A stretch of 7,374 bases of DNA from an uncultured Collinsella sp. (GTDB lineage: Bacteria > Actinomycetota > Coriobacteriia > Coriobacteriales > Coriobacteriaceae), in the NCBI GenBank assembly GCA_902482185.1, contig CABSZR010000066.1:1-7374 (forward strand), read 5' to 3'. Within the stretch, counting starts at the first letter, position 1. Each line of letters starts with the position of its first letter. Positions 1 to 5,552 of the stretch are shown here, piece after piece. Below the pieces are notes generated by a model. It was given only the letters and a program-made list of their open reading frames with translations, was not told the origin of the DNA and made no database searches. The translations under genes and the position numbers were made by a program.

Positions 1-732
1 GTAGAAGAAATATTTGAGCTTCAGCCCTCGCTTGCCATTATAAAGATTGATGAGCAGCAACGAAACGACCGCGGCAACAACATCAGGATTAATTACATTA
101 GCTGTAGCAAACTCAAATCCGCCGCCAACTATATGGCATGACGAAAGGAGCACTGCGCATACTGCAGCAAAGAACATCTTGGCCTTGCTGTCGTGGAATA
201 AATAGAACGCAGCCACAAGCAGAATGCCATACACACCGCCATCTAGTTTAGTGTATTCAGCTGCCAGTGCTGTCAAAACAATCAGAGCAGTTTCTGCGAT
301 GTACCTTTTCCATTTTGAAAGACTTTGTATCTTTCCCAGAATAATCAAAAAGACCAAGGAAAGCAGGAGCTCACACATAACATTTTGTTGCCGAAGGTCA
401 AATAGTTGCCCGGTTTGAACGAAATCGTATATGGGCTCCGCAATGATTGCGAAGACAAGCATATTTCGCAGGTACTTCTTTATGTCATGAGTATGAAAAA
501 ATCCCTCAACTATCAAAAAGCAAAATAAGGGAAATGCAATTCTGCCAAGAACATGAAGCACATCCGAAGCCTCGCTTAGAATCGCCCACTGTTCGTCTGA
601 TATCTGACTGTACGATGCGTGAGTCATGATTCCATTGGTCAGGACGATCCTGCTTACATGATCGAGAACCATCGAAATGGCTGCTATTATCTTTAATGTG
701 CTGCCGCTAATTCCGTATTTATTTGTTTTCAT
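1..732 (-). CDS. TraX-family integral membrane protein, 3' end outside window
   Basis: The minus-strand frame is open from an ATG at 732 to the left edge, 244 codons with no stop. The protein starts MKTNKYGISGSTLKIIAAIS. Seen: the TraX-type N-terminus STLKIIAAISMVLDHV (residues 11-26), then HVLGRIAFPLFCFLIVEG (60-77) followed by H80-T81, then EPIYDF (99-104), with hydrophobic stretches throughout and ending LKYFFY. Family members are about 240-260 residues and usually end in a YFFYPxHL-like helix, so probably only a short tail is missing. F-plasmid TraX N-acetylates pilin; chromosomal homologues in gut bacteria are mostly uncharacterised and may be acyltransferase-like, so no substrate is assigned. 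The start is supported by AAAGGA at 740-745, 7 nt upstream. GC is 43% (hand count, bases 1-720) against about 60% in the other genes, and it lies next to a duplicated tRNA end, both suggesting transfer. No conjugation gene is visible here. Family assignment is by motif recall. Confidence 0.85.
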   Translation of the reverse strand, partial: MKTNKYGISGSTLKIIAAISMVLDHVSRIVLTNGIMTHASYSQISDEQWAILSEASDVLHVLGRIAFPLFCFLIVEGFFHTHDIKKYLRNMLVFAIIAEPIYDFVQTGQLFDLRQQNVMCELLLSLVFLIILGKIQSLSKWKRYIAETALIVLTALAAEYTKLDGGVYGILLVAAFYLFHDSKAKMFFAAVCAVLLSSCHIVGGGFEFATANVINPDVVAAVVSLLLINLYNGKRGLKLKYFFY

Positions 733-739
733 TTCGTAT

Positions 740-745
740 TCCTTT
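740..745 (-). promoter_or_regulatory. Ribosome-binding site of the traX-like gene
   Basis: AAAGGA read on the minus strand, 7 nt before the ATG at 732. It directly abuts the att-like repeat at 745-769 and shares base 745 with it. Anything inserted or excised at the repeat would therefore change the whole region upstream of this gene. No convincing sigma-70 promoter is visible between here and the tRNA terminator. Confidence 0.7.
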
Positions 746-769
746 CTTTGGATGGGCCGTCAGGGGTTC
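745..769 (-). repeat. att-like direct repeat, copy of tRNA-Lys 3' end
   Basis: These 25 bases match 924-948 at 24 positions; the only difference is a752 versus g931. The core, plus strand TGGGCCGTCAGGGGTTC (753-769), equals the last 17 bases of the tRNA-Lys gene (932-948), and the next bases match the sequence just outside the tRNA. The match ends on both sides (744 versus 923, 770 versus 949). A tRNA 3' end plus a few flanking bases, in direct orientation, is what tRNA-targeting tyrosine recombinases leave as attL/attR. No integrase is seen, so the att role is inferred. Confidence 0.65.
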
Positions 770-770
770 A

Positions 771-841
771 GCCTGCTCCGCAGGCGGCCGCTGCGGCGCT
801 TTCGCGCCTTGCGCGCTGCGCTGGCAAACGCTCGCGCGTTT
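771..841. repeat. Cluster of four short GC-rich hairpins
   Basis: Four perfect inverted repeats follow one another. They are 771-785 (stem GCCTGC/GCAGGC, 3-nt loop), 795-808 (GGCGC/GCGCC, 4-nt loop reading GAAA on the minus strand), 811-821 (GCGC/GCGC, 3-nt loop) and 826-841 (AAACGC/GCGTTT, 4-nt loop reading GCGA on the minus strand). Two of the minus-strand loops are GNRA tetraloops, so folding as RNA on that strand, the strand of the tRNA and traX, is plausible. GC is about 75% at 781-840. None has a U-tract, so these are not classical terminators. Possibilities are a structured leader of traX, a REP-like mobile repeat, or a recombination relic. The inverted repeats are directly visible; the role is unknown. 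Confidence 0.6.
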
Positions 842-852
842 ACTCAGCTCCG

Positions 853-884
853 CGCCCCGACGGGTTCGAACCCATGAAAGGGCG
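853..884. repeat. tRNA T-arm-like palindrome within an outer stem
   Basis: GGGTTCGAACCC at 862-873 is self-complementary and identical to the T-arm core of the neighbouring tRNA-Lys (943-954 region). An outer CGCCC (853-857) can pair with GGGCG (880-884) around it. There is no D-arm or anticodon arm in between, so this is not a working tRNA. It may be a deleted tRNA remnant, another attachment-site scar, or chance similarity to a very common T-arm motif. No annotation beyond this is supported. Confidence 0.35.
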
Positions 885-886
885 AC

Positions 887-916
887 AAAAAAGACGGCCA
901 ACCGAAGTTGACCGTC
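887..916 (-). terminator. Intrinsic terminator of tRNA-Lys
   Basis: On the minus strand GACGGTCAAC (916-907) pairs with GTTGGCCGTC (902-893) across a UUCG tetraloop, a 10-bp stem with one G-U pair, followed by six T (892-887). It lies about 16 nt after the tRNA 3' end. It should stop tRNA transcription before the hairpin cluster and traX. Confidence 0.9.
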
Positions 917-923
917 TCAACAA

Positions 924-948
924 TCTTTGGGTGGGCCGTCAGGGGTTC
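924..948 (-). repeat. att-like direct repeat, tRNA-Lys end copy
   Basis: This is the partner of the repeat at 745-769, offset by 179 bp. It covers the last 17 bases of the tRNA gene, including the 3' half of the T-arm and the acceptor strand, and 8 bases beyond. This copy leaves the tRNA intact, as expected where an integrating element restores the gene it enters. Confidence 0.65.
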
Positions 949-1004
949 GAACCCTGGACCTTGGGATTAAAAGTCCCCTGCTCTGCCAGCTGAGCTAACG
1001 GCCC
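932..1004 (-). tRNA. tRNA-Lys (anticodon UUU)
   Basis: Read on the minus strand, the 73-nt gene starts GGGCCGTTAGCTCAGCTGGC and folds as a cloverleaf. Acceptor GGGCCGT pairs with ACGGCCC, the D-arm lies around AGCTCAGCTGGCAGAGC, the anticodon loop is CTTTTAA with anticodon TTT, and the T-arm is CAGGG-TTCGAAC-CCCTG, with discriminator A at 932. It resembles the standard bacterial lysine tRNA closely. The outermost anticodon-stem pair is G-A. CCA is not encoded (CCC follows A73), so the end must be added by nucleotidyltransferase. It has its own promoter and terminator. Its 3' end is duplicated 179 bp downstream, so it probably serves as an integration site. Confidence 0.97.
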
Positions 1005-1013
1005 GCGGGTGGC

Positions 1014-1042
1014 ATTGTACCACGGTCTGGGACTATTCCCAA
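1014..1042 (-). promoter_or_regulatory. Sigma-70-type promoter of tRNA-Lys
   Basis: On the minus strand, TTGGGA (-35, 1042-1037) and TACAAT (-10, 1019-1014) are separated by exactly 17 bp. The predicted start falls a few bases before the tRNA 5' end at 1004. The -35 and part of the spacer lie inside the last codons of the aminopeptidase gene, whose stop is at 1033-1035. Confidence 0.65.
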
Positions 1043-2313
1043 CTCCATTGGCCGTTCTGGAAAATCACAACTTCACGTCCATCAGGCGTAATGCCCACAA
1101 TATCGATGTCGTCCGTGCCGATCATAAAATCGACGTGCGTGCTCGAGACGTTAACGCCATGCTCCAGAAGCTCCTCCTTGGACATGTCATACCCACCCTC
1201 GATGCATTCGGGGAAACCGACACCTAGCGCGAGATGGCAGCTAGCGTTCTCGTCATAGAGCGTATCGTAGAACAGAACACCACTTTCGCGGATCGGCGTG
1301 TTCTTGGAAATGAGCGCGACCTCTCCCAGGTGAGCAGCGCCCTCGTCAGTATCGATGATACTTGCGAGCGTTGCCTTGCCCACGCGGGCGTCGTAGTCCA
1401 CCACGCGGCCGCCCTCGAACTTAATCCAAAAATCTTCGACCTTATTGCCGTGATGGATGAGCGGCATGGCCGAGTACACGATACCGTCGGCACGCATGCG
1501 ATCGGGCGAGGTGAAGACTTCCTCGGTGGGAATGTTGGGGAAGAAGGGGTGACCGTCGGGAGTCTCACCCTTACCGCCGGCCCACTCATGCCCCTTCGTC
1601 ATACCAATTACCAGGTCGGTTCCATTCGAAGCGGTATAGCGCAGGCAGTCAAAACGATTTTCGTTCAGGAAACGCAGGTTTTTTTCAAACGCCGCATCGT
1701 GAAGCTCCCAGTCACTCTCCGGATCTTGGCCGTCAGCACGGGCGGTATGCAGAATCGCATTCCATAGCTTGTAGACTGCAACCTCGTCCGGATCGCCCGA
1801 GAATACCTCGCGCGCCCAGGCGACAACCGGTGCACCGGCAATGCACCACGGGTTGATGTTGTAATCCAGTCCACGGCGGAAAACTTTGCACTGCGTATTC
1901 CTCGCCTTTGATGCCGCGGCCGGCTTGGCTGGATCGATGCCCTTGAGGGCCGCAGGATCCGCACCCTCGATAAAGACAAAGCAGGCACCATCCTGGGCCA
2001 AGGAATCCAGCTGCATGCGCTTCCACTCGGGCGTCTGCTCAAAATAGCTTTTCTCGACATGCTCGTACGTGAGCCTCGTCACGGCATCATCGGCCCAAAT
2101 GACCGTCACGTGGCCGGCGCCGGCAGCATAGGCCTCCGCGACCACCACGCGCGCAAACGGCGCGCACTCGACCGGAGACTGAACGACGACCTCCTGGCCG
2201 GGCTTGACGTTTACGCCCTTGCGGACGACCAGGCGCGCGTAGTTTTTAATCTTGGGCTCCAGGGCCTTCATGCCCTCCAGAGCCTCTTCGACCGTCAGGG
2301 CAGCTCGAATCAT
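1033..2313 (-). CDS. M29-family metallo-aminopeptidase (AmpS/PepS/AmpT-like)
   Basis: This is a cytosolic exopeptidase that removes N-terminal amino acids from peptides using two metal ions, and probably recycles peptide amino acids. Numbered from the chosen start (426 residues, usual family length about 400-415): the N-terminal domain has VVRKGVNVKPGQEVVV near 29-44. The C-terminal domain carries the ligand motifs NIPTEEVF (E264/E265), AHLGEVALI (E331), ENASCHLALG (H360) and STHVDFMIG (H393, D395). F367 sits where a catalytic tyrosine is found in AmpT (7 residues after the ligand His). The longest frame opens at ATG 2325, which has no good ribosome site. ATG 2313 has GGAG 7 nt upstream and was chosen. 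The gene follows a strong terminator and is followed by tRNA-Lys 28 nt after its stop, so it is probably monocistronic. Family is confident; substrate preference cannot be read from sequence. Confidence 0.95.
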   Translation of the reverse strand: MIRAALTVEEALEGMKALEPKIKNYARLVVRKGVNVKPGQEVVVQSPVECAPFARVVVAEAYAAGAGHVTVIWADDAVTRLTYEHVEKSYFEQTPEWKRMQLDSLAQDGACFVFIEGADPAALKGIDPAKPAAASKARNTQCKVFRRGLDYNINPWCIAGAPVVAWAREVFSGDPDEVAVYKLWNAILHTARADGQDPESDWELHDAAFEKNLRFLNENRFDCLRYTASNGTDLVIGMTKGHEWAGGKGETPDGHPFFPNIPTEEVFTSPDRMRADGIVYSAMPLIHHGNKVEDFWIKFEGGRVVDYDARVGKATLASIIDTDEGAAHLGEVALISKNTPIRESGVLFYDTLYDENASCHLALGVGFPECIEGGYDMSKEELLEHGVNVSSTHVDFMIGTDDIDIVGITPDGREVVIFQNGQWSWE

Positions 2314-2339
2314 GTGCCACTCCATCTATCTATAGAACA

Positions 2340-2372
2340 GTAAAAAGGCGCGCCGCAAAAACGACGCGCCTT
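2340..2372 (-). terminator. Strong terminator after the purC unit
   Basis: An 11-bp stem, AAGGCGCGTCG (2372-2362) with CGGCGCGCCTT (2355-2345), includes one G-U pair and a 6-nt loop TTTTTG, and is followed by a T-run on the minus strand (2346-2342). It lies about 30 nt after the stop of the small membrane protein gene and just before the aminopeptidase start. It could act in both directions, but no plus-strand gene is seen. Confidence 0.85.
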
Positions 2373-2402
2373 ATATCTTAGCGATAAGTATGTATGCAAA
2401 CG

Positions 2403-2978
2403 CTACTTCTTCTTGGAGTCCTTCTTGTCCTCCTCGGCAGCCGCGCGCTCAATAAGAGCGTTGAGCTTGTTCTCGGACATGCCCTCGGCCTGCGCGCGGT
2501 ACATGTTGCGCAAGGGACGAATACGAGCGAAGTCATAGATAAAGTCGCCCAAAATGATGACGTAGGACAAAACAATGCCGACCATCTGGACAGGGCTGGA
2601 CACCATGCCAGCGGGAGCGAAGTACAGCGAGGCCCAAATTGCCACGACGAGCACCATGCCAATGGCGAGCACAATCCACCAGATGCGACGGCGCTTGGTG
2701 TAGTCCTCGTCCTGCTTGAGGAGGATATTCGACACCGTATAGATGCGGTCCTCCTTGGCGCGCTGCTTAGCCTTGCGGGCGCGCTTCTCCTCTTTAGAGA
2801 GGCCCTCGAGGTTCTCGCCCTTCTCGAGCTCTTTGCGGCGTGCCTTAGACGAAGCCGGCACGACGCGAACGGAGCTCGCTGCTTGGCGGGCGGGCTTAGC
2901 AGATGCGGCAGACTTGCGCGCAACCCCGGTAACTTCGTGGGATTGCGTGCGCTTGTTCGTGGCGCTACGGGTACTCAC
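2403..2978 (-). CDS. Hypothetical basic two-helix membrane protein
   Basis: Function not recognised. The 191-residue protein has three parts. Residues 1-80 are Ala/Lys/Arg/Ser-rich and probably disordered, with a charged helix around 43-76 (KARRKELEK, SKEEKRARKAKQRAKED). Two hydrophobic helices follow at about 99-121 (IWWIVLAIGMVLVVAIWASL) and 127-150. The tail, about 151-191, is basic then acidic and ends KKDSKKK. No signal peptide or catalytic motif is seen. The strongly basic flank suggests both ends are cytoplasmic. The start is GTG at 2978, immediately after the purC TAA, with AAGGAG (2993-2988) 9 nt upstream inside the purC coding sequence. It is therefore co-transcribed and probably translationally coupled with purC. 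A link to purine metabolism is not implied. The composition recalls small conserved membrane proteins of Coriobacteriia, by impression only. Confidence 0.85.
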   Translation of the reverse strand: MSTRSATNKRTQSHEVTGVARKSAASAKPARQAASSVRVVPASSKARRKELEKGENLEGLSKEEKRARKAKQRAKEDRIYTVSNILLKQDEDYTKRRRIWWIVLAIGMVLVVAIWASLYFAPAGMVSSPVQMVGIVLSYVIILGDFIYDFARIRPLRNMYRAQAEGMSENKLNALIERAAAEEDKKDSKKK

Positions 2979-3866
2979 TTATGCGTTCTCCTTCATGCTT
3001 GTGAACTGGGAGCCCGTGATGATCTGGAAGGCCTCGCGATAGCGCTCGGACGTGCCATCGATGACCTCGGCGGGCAGGTGCGGGGTCTCCCCCGTCATAT
3101 CCCAGTTGGCCTTGAGCCAATTGCGGACGAATTGCTTGTCGTAGCTAGGCTGGATCTTGCCCTCCTCGTAGCTGGCAGCAGGCCAGAAACGGCTGGAGTC
3201 GGGCGTGAGACACTCGTCGATCAGCGTGACCTTGCCATCAATAACACCAAACTCGAACTTGGTGTCGGCAATGATGATGCCACGGGTCGCGGCGTACTCG
3301 GCAGCGGCCTTGTAGATCTTGAGGGACAGGTCGCGAATCTGCGTGGCGATGTCCTCGCCCACGATCTCGCAGCAACGCTCGAACGAGATGTTCTCGTCGT
3401 GGTCACCGATCTCGGCCTTCGTGGACGGCGTGAACAGCGGCTCAGGAAGCTTGGAAGCCTCGGTCAGGCCCTCAGGCAGCTGGATGCCGCAGACGGTGCC
3501 GTTCTCGTCGTAGGTCTTCTTGCCCGAACCGGTCAGATAGCCGCGGACGATGCACTCGATAGGAATCGTCTGGGCCTTCTTAACCAGCATGGCGCGGCCA
3601 GCGAGGTAGTCACGATACTCAGCAAACTCCTCGGGGAACTCCGCCGGGTCGATGGAAACGAGATGGTTGGGGACGATGTCGGCAAACTTATCGAACCAGA
3701 ATGCCGAGATGCGATTGAGTACCTCTCCCTTAAACGGAATCTCGTCGGGAAGAATGAAGTCGAACGCAGAAATGCGGTCGGTGGCGACCATCAGCAGGTT
3801 TTCACCGGCATCGTAAATATCACGAACCTTGCCACGGGAATCCGGACGACGCTCCATCGTTGTCAC
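2979..3866 (-). CDS. purC: Phosphoribosylaminoimidazole-succinocarboxamide synthase
   Basis: PurC joins CAIR and aspartate using ATP to make SAICAR, in de novo purine synthesis (cytosolic). Motifs in the 295-residue product: SRGKVRDIYD (10-19, nucleotide-binding start of the family), IPIECIVRGYLTGSG (101-115), DTKFEFG (201-207), DECLTPDSSRFWPA (217-230) and SYDKQFVRNWL (241-251). All look intact, and the length fits the ~300-residue branch of the family. The longest frame starts at GTG 3875, but that codon overlaps the AAGGAG site (3880-3875). The GTG at 3866 lies 8 nt after this site and is preferred; ATG 3857 is too far. The downstream gene begins on the next base. No other purine gene is in the window, so purC is not in a classical pur cluster here, at least on these sides. 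No riboswitch is seen in the short upstream gap. Confidence 0.97.
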   Translation of the reverse strand: MTTMERRPDSRGKVRDIYDAGENLLMVATDRISAFDFILPDEIPFKGEVLNRISAFWFDKFADIVPNHLVSIDPAEFPEEFAEYRDYLAGRAMLVKKAQTIPIECIVRGYLTGSGKKTYDENGTVCGIQLPEGLTEASKLPEPLFTPSTKAEIGDHDENISFERCCEIVGEDIATQIRDLSLKIYKAAAEYAATRGIIIADTKFEFGVIDGKVTLIDECLTPDSSRFWPAASYEEGKIQPSYDKQFVRNWLKANWDMTGETPHLPAEVIDGTSERYREAFQIITGSQFTSMKENA

Positions 3867-3895
3867 GTGAGTCACTCCTTACCTAAATACGACAG

Positions 3896-3917
3896 AAATG
3901 CGGGTTCTTTCCCGCAT
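3896..3917 (-). terminator. Possible weak terminator after the sensor kinase gene
   Basis: A 7-bp perfect stem, ATGCGGG/CCCGCAT, encloses a 6-nt loop (AAAGAA on the minus strand), followed only by TTTCTGT. It lies in the 109-nt gap between the kinase stop and the purC start. The poor U-tract means it may attenuate rather than stop transcription, so partial read-through into purC is possible. No clear purC promoter was found in this gap. Confidence 0.4.
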
Positions 3918-3975
3918 GTTTTCGCAAACTCGGAGCGGCAGGGACGCGGCCCCTCCTTCACCGAATAGCGAAAAG

Positions 3976-5541
3976 CTAGTGCTCCATTGTAGTAGATGCC
4001 GCGTCTGCCGTGTGCTCGCGGGGCAGATGAATTGTAAAAGTCGTACCCTTTCCAAGCTCCGACTCCACGGATATGTAGCCGTGATGACGTTCGACAATCT
4101 GCTTGGTCACGGCGAGGCCAACGCCCAGGCCGCCAGCTTCGCGGGCGCGGCTGGCATCGGCGCGCCAAAACCGCCCGAAGATGCGCGACAAATCGTCCTT
4201 GGCAATACCGATGCCGGTATCAGAAACGGCAATGCTGACGTGCTTGCGGTCACTGAGCACCGACACCACGACCCAACCGCCCTCGGGGGTGTAGCGCATG
4301 GCGTTGCTCATGAGGTTGATAACGCATTGCGTGATCATGTCGGGATCGGCCTCGACGACATCGTCGTGACCCTGGGTCTCGTCCGCAAAACGCAGGCGCA
4401 GATCGCGGTCGACAAACAGGCGCTCCTGGGCATTAACGATGGAACGCACGAAAGGAACCATGTCCACCGGCTCAAGGTTGAGCGGAGCCGTGCTGTTTTC
4501 CATGCGCGACAGGTCGAGCATCTGCTGCACCAGACGAGCCAGGCGACGCGTCTCGGAAGCAACGGTTTCCAAATGCTCATCGTCGGTGGGATACACGCCA
4601 TCCTGCATGGCCTCGACCGTTGCGAGCATGGCCATAAGCGGCGTGCGAAGCTCGTGTGCAACGTCTGAGGTCAGGCGCTTCTCGTGTTTCATATCCTTCT
4701 CGAGCGAAGTGGCCATCTCATCGAAGGTCTCACCCAGCTGATCGATCTCGTCATCACCGCGCAGTCCCGTGCGAGCCGACAGGTCGCCGTCACGGATTTG
4801 CTTTGCGGTACTGGTGATGCGATGAATCGGCTTGGTGAGCATGCGCGACACGAGCGATCCGATAACGACCGAAATGCAGATTGCAACAACCGCGGCGAGG
4901 GCCATGGCGTTAAAGGTCTTCTCCCTAAACGCAGAGTCCGCCTTGGTGAGCAGAGCGTCGGAGCCGATGGCCCACAGCTTTACCTGTCCGACATGCTCGC
5001 CGGAAGACGTTACAATCTCGACGTTAGCAACGCTATCGGAGTCGGTTGGAGCAGACGAGACCGGGCTATGCGATGCCCTCTTGCCGCTCGTGTCGTCGGT
5101 CGTAGCCTGGTTTTCGCGTACATCGGCGGTGGCGCTTGCCGAGGGCCAGGAATCGTCATAAACGATCACGCCCTTTTTATTGACGACCTGCATACCCAGA
5201 TCGTCGGAAACCAAACTCGACGTTGCGACCGTGCGCAGTTCTCCCGCGGTCCAAGAGCCGTTTTCCTCATATGAGGTTGCCAACTTCTCGGCAGCGGAAT
5301 TTGCGATTTCGACGATATTGGAGCGTGTGTAATCCGAAAAGACCGTGCCCCACACAACAGAGACAACGCCCACCAGCACCAATACCGTCATGAGCGATGT
5401 CAGAGCAAAAGCAAGTGCCATGCGCGAGGGATAGCTCATCGTTGGCCGTGAATCGGAACGAGGCGTGTTCCAACTAGCCTTGGAACCCGCCTCGCTCTCC
5501 TGCTTGTGCTTTTGTCCGATTTCAAAGCGCGCAGGTGTCAT
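3976..5541 (-). CDS. Membrane sensor histidine kinase (HAMP-HisKA-HATPase)
   Basis: This kinase senses an extracytoplasmic or membrane signal, autophosphorylates on histidine, and passes phosphate to the regulator encoded just upstream. The 521 residues comprise a cytoplasmic N-terminus (1-40), TM1 (about 41-66), an extracytoplasmic sensor region (about 67-208), TM2 (about 211-234), HAMP (about 232-285), and HisKA with TSDVAHELRTPL (291-302, phospho-accepting H296). The ATPase domain has an N box with NLMSNAMRYT (N413), G1 DTGIGIA (441-447), F box FGRFWR (455-460) and G2 GGLGVGLAV (470-478). All catalytic boxes are intact. The sensor region contains a Ser/Thr/Asp-rich low-complexity stretch (about 131-171) that may be a flexible linker. 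ATG 5541 has AGGGA 8 nt upstream, overlapping the stop of the regulator gene, consistent with coupled translation. The signal cannot be told from sequence. Confidence 0.97.
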   Translation of the reverse strand: MTPARFEIGQKHKQESEAGSKASWNTPRSDSRPTMSYPSRMALAFALTSLMTVLVLVGVVSVVWGTVFSDYTRSNIVEIANSAAEKLATSYEENGSWTAGELRTVATSSLVSDDLGMQVVNKKGVIVYDDSWPSASATADVRENQATTDDTSGKRASHSPVSSAPTDSDSVANVEIVTSSGEHVGQVKLWAIGSDALLTKADSAFREKTFNAMALAAVVAICISVVIGSLVSRMLTKPIHRITSTAKQIRDGDLSARTGLRGDDEIDQLGETFDEMATSLEKDMKHEKRLTSDVAHELRTPLMAMLATVEAMQDGVYPTDDEHLETVASETRRLARLVQQMLDLSRMENSTAPLNLEPVDMVPFVRSIVNAQERLFVDRDLRLRFADETQGHDDVVEADPDMITQCVINLMSNAMRYTPEGGWVVVSVLSDRKHVSIAVSDTGIGIAKDDLSRIFGRFWRADASRAREAGGLGVGLAVTKQIVERHHGYISVESELGKGTTFTIHLPREHTADAASTTMEH

Positions 5542-5552
5542 ATGTGATTTCC

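Noticed and set aside
771..841. CRISPR-like repeat array
   Set aside because: The units are different inverted repeats with different stems, not identical direct repeats with spacers.
748..993. An 81-codon plus-strand frame across the hairpin segment and tRNA
   Set aside because: It reads through the antisense of a genuine tRNA and its terminator, and shows no protein-like composition or ribosome site.
2314..2325. ATG at 2325 as the aminopeptidase start
   Set aside because: No ribosome site precedes it, and the GGAG serving the ATG at 2313 lies inside these four extra codons.
3867..3875. GTG at 3875 as the purC start
   Set aside because: The codon overlaps the AAGGAG ribosome site, so it cannot be the main start.
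2394..3968. A long (524-codon) plus-strand open frame opposite purC and the small membrane protein gene
   Set aside because: It lies wholly antisense to purC and its partner, which have clear motifs and ribosome sites. Its own product is a low-complexity Leu/Arg/Asp/Gly sequence with no recognisable domain, as expected from the complementary strand of GC-rich genes.
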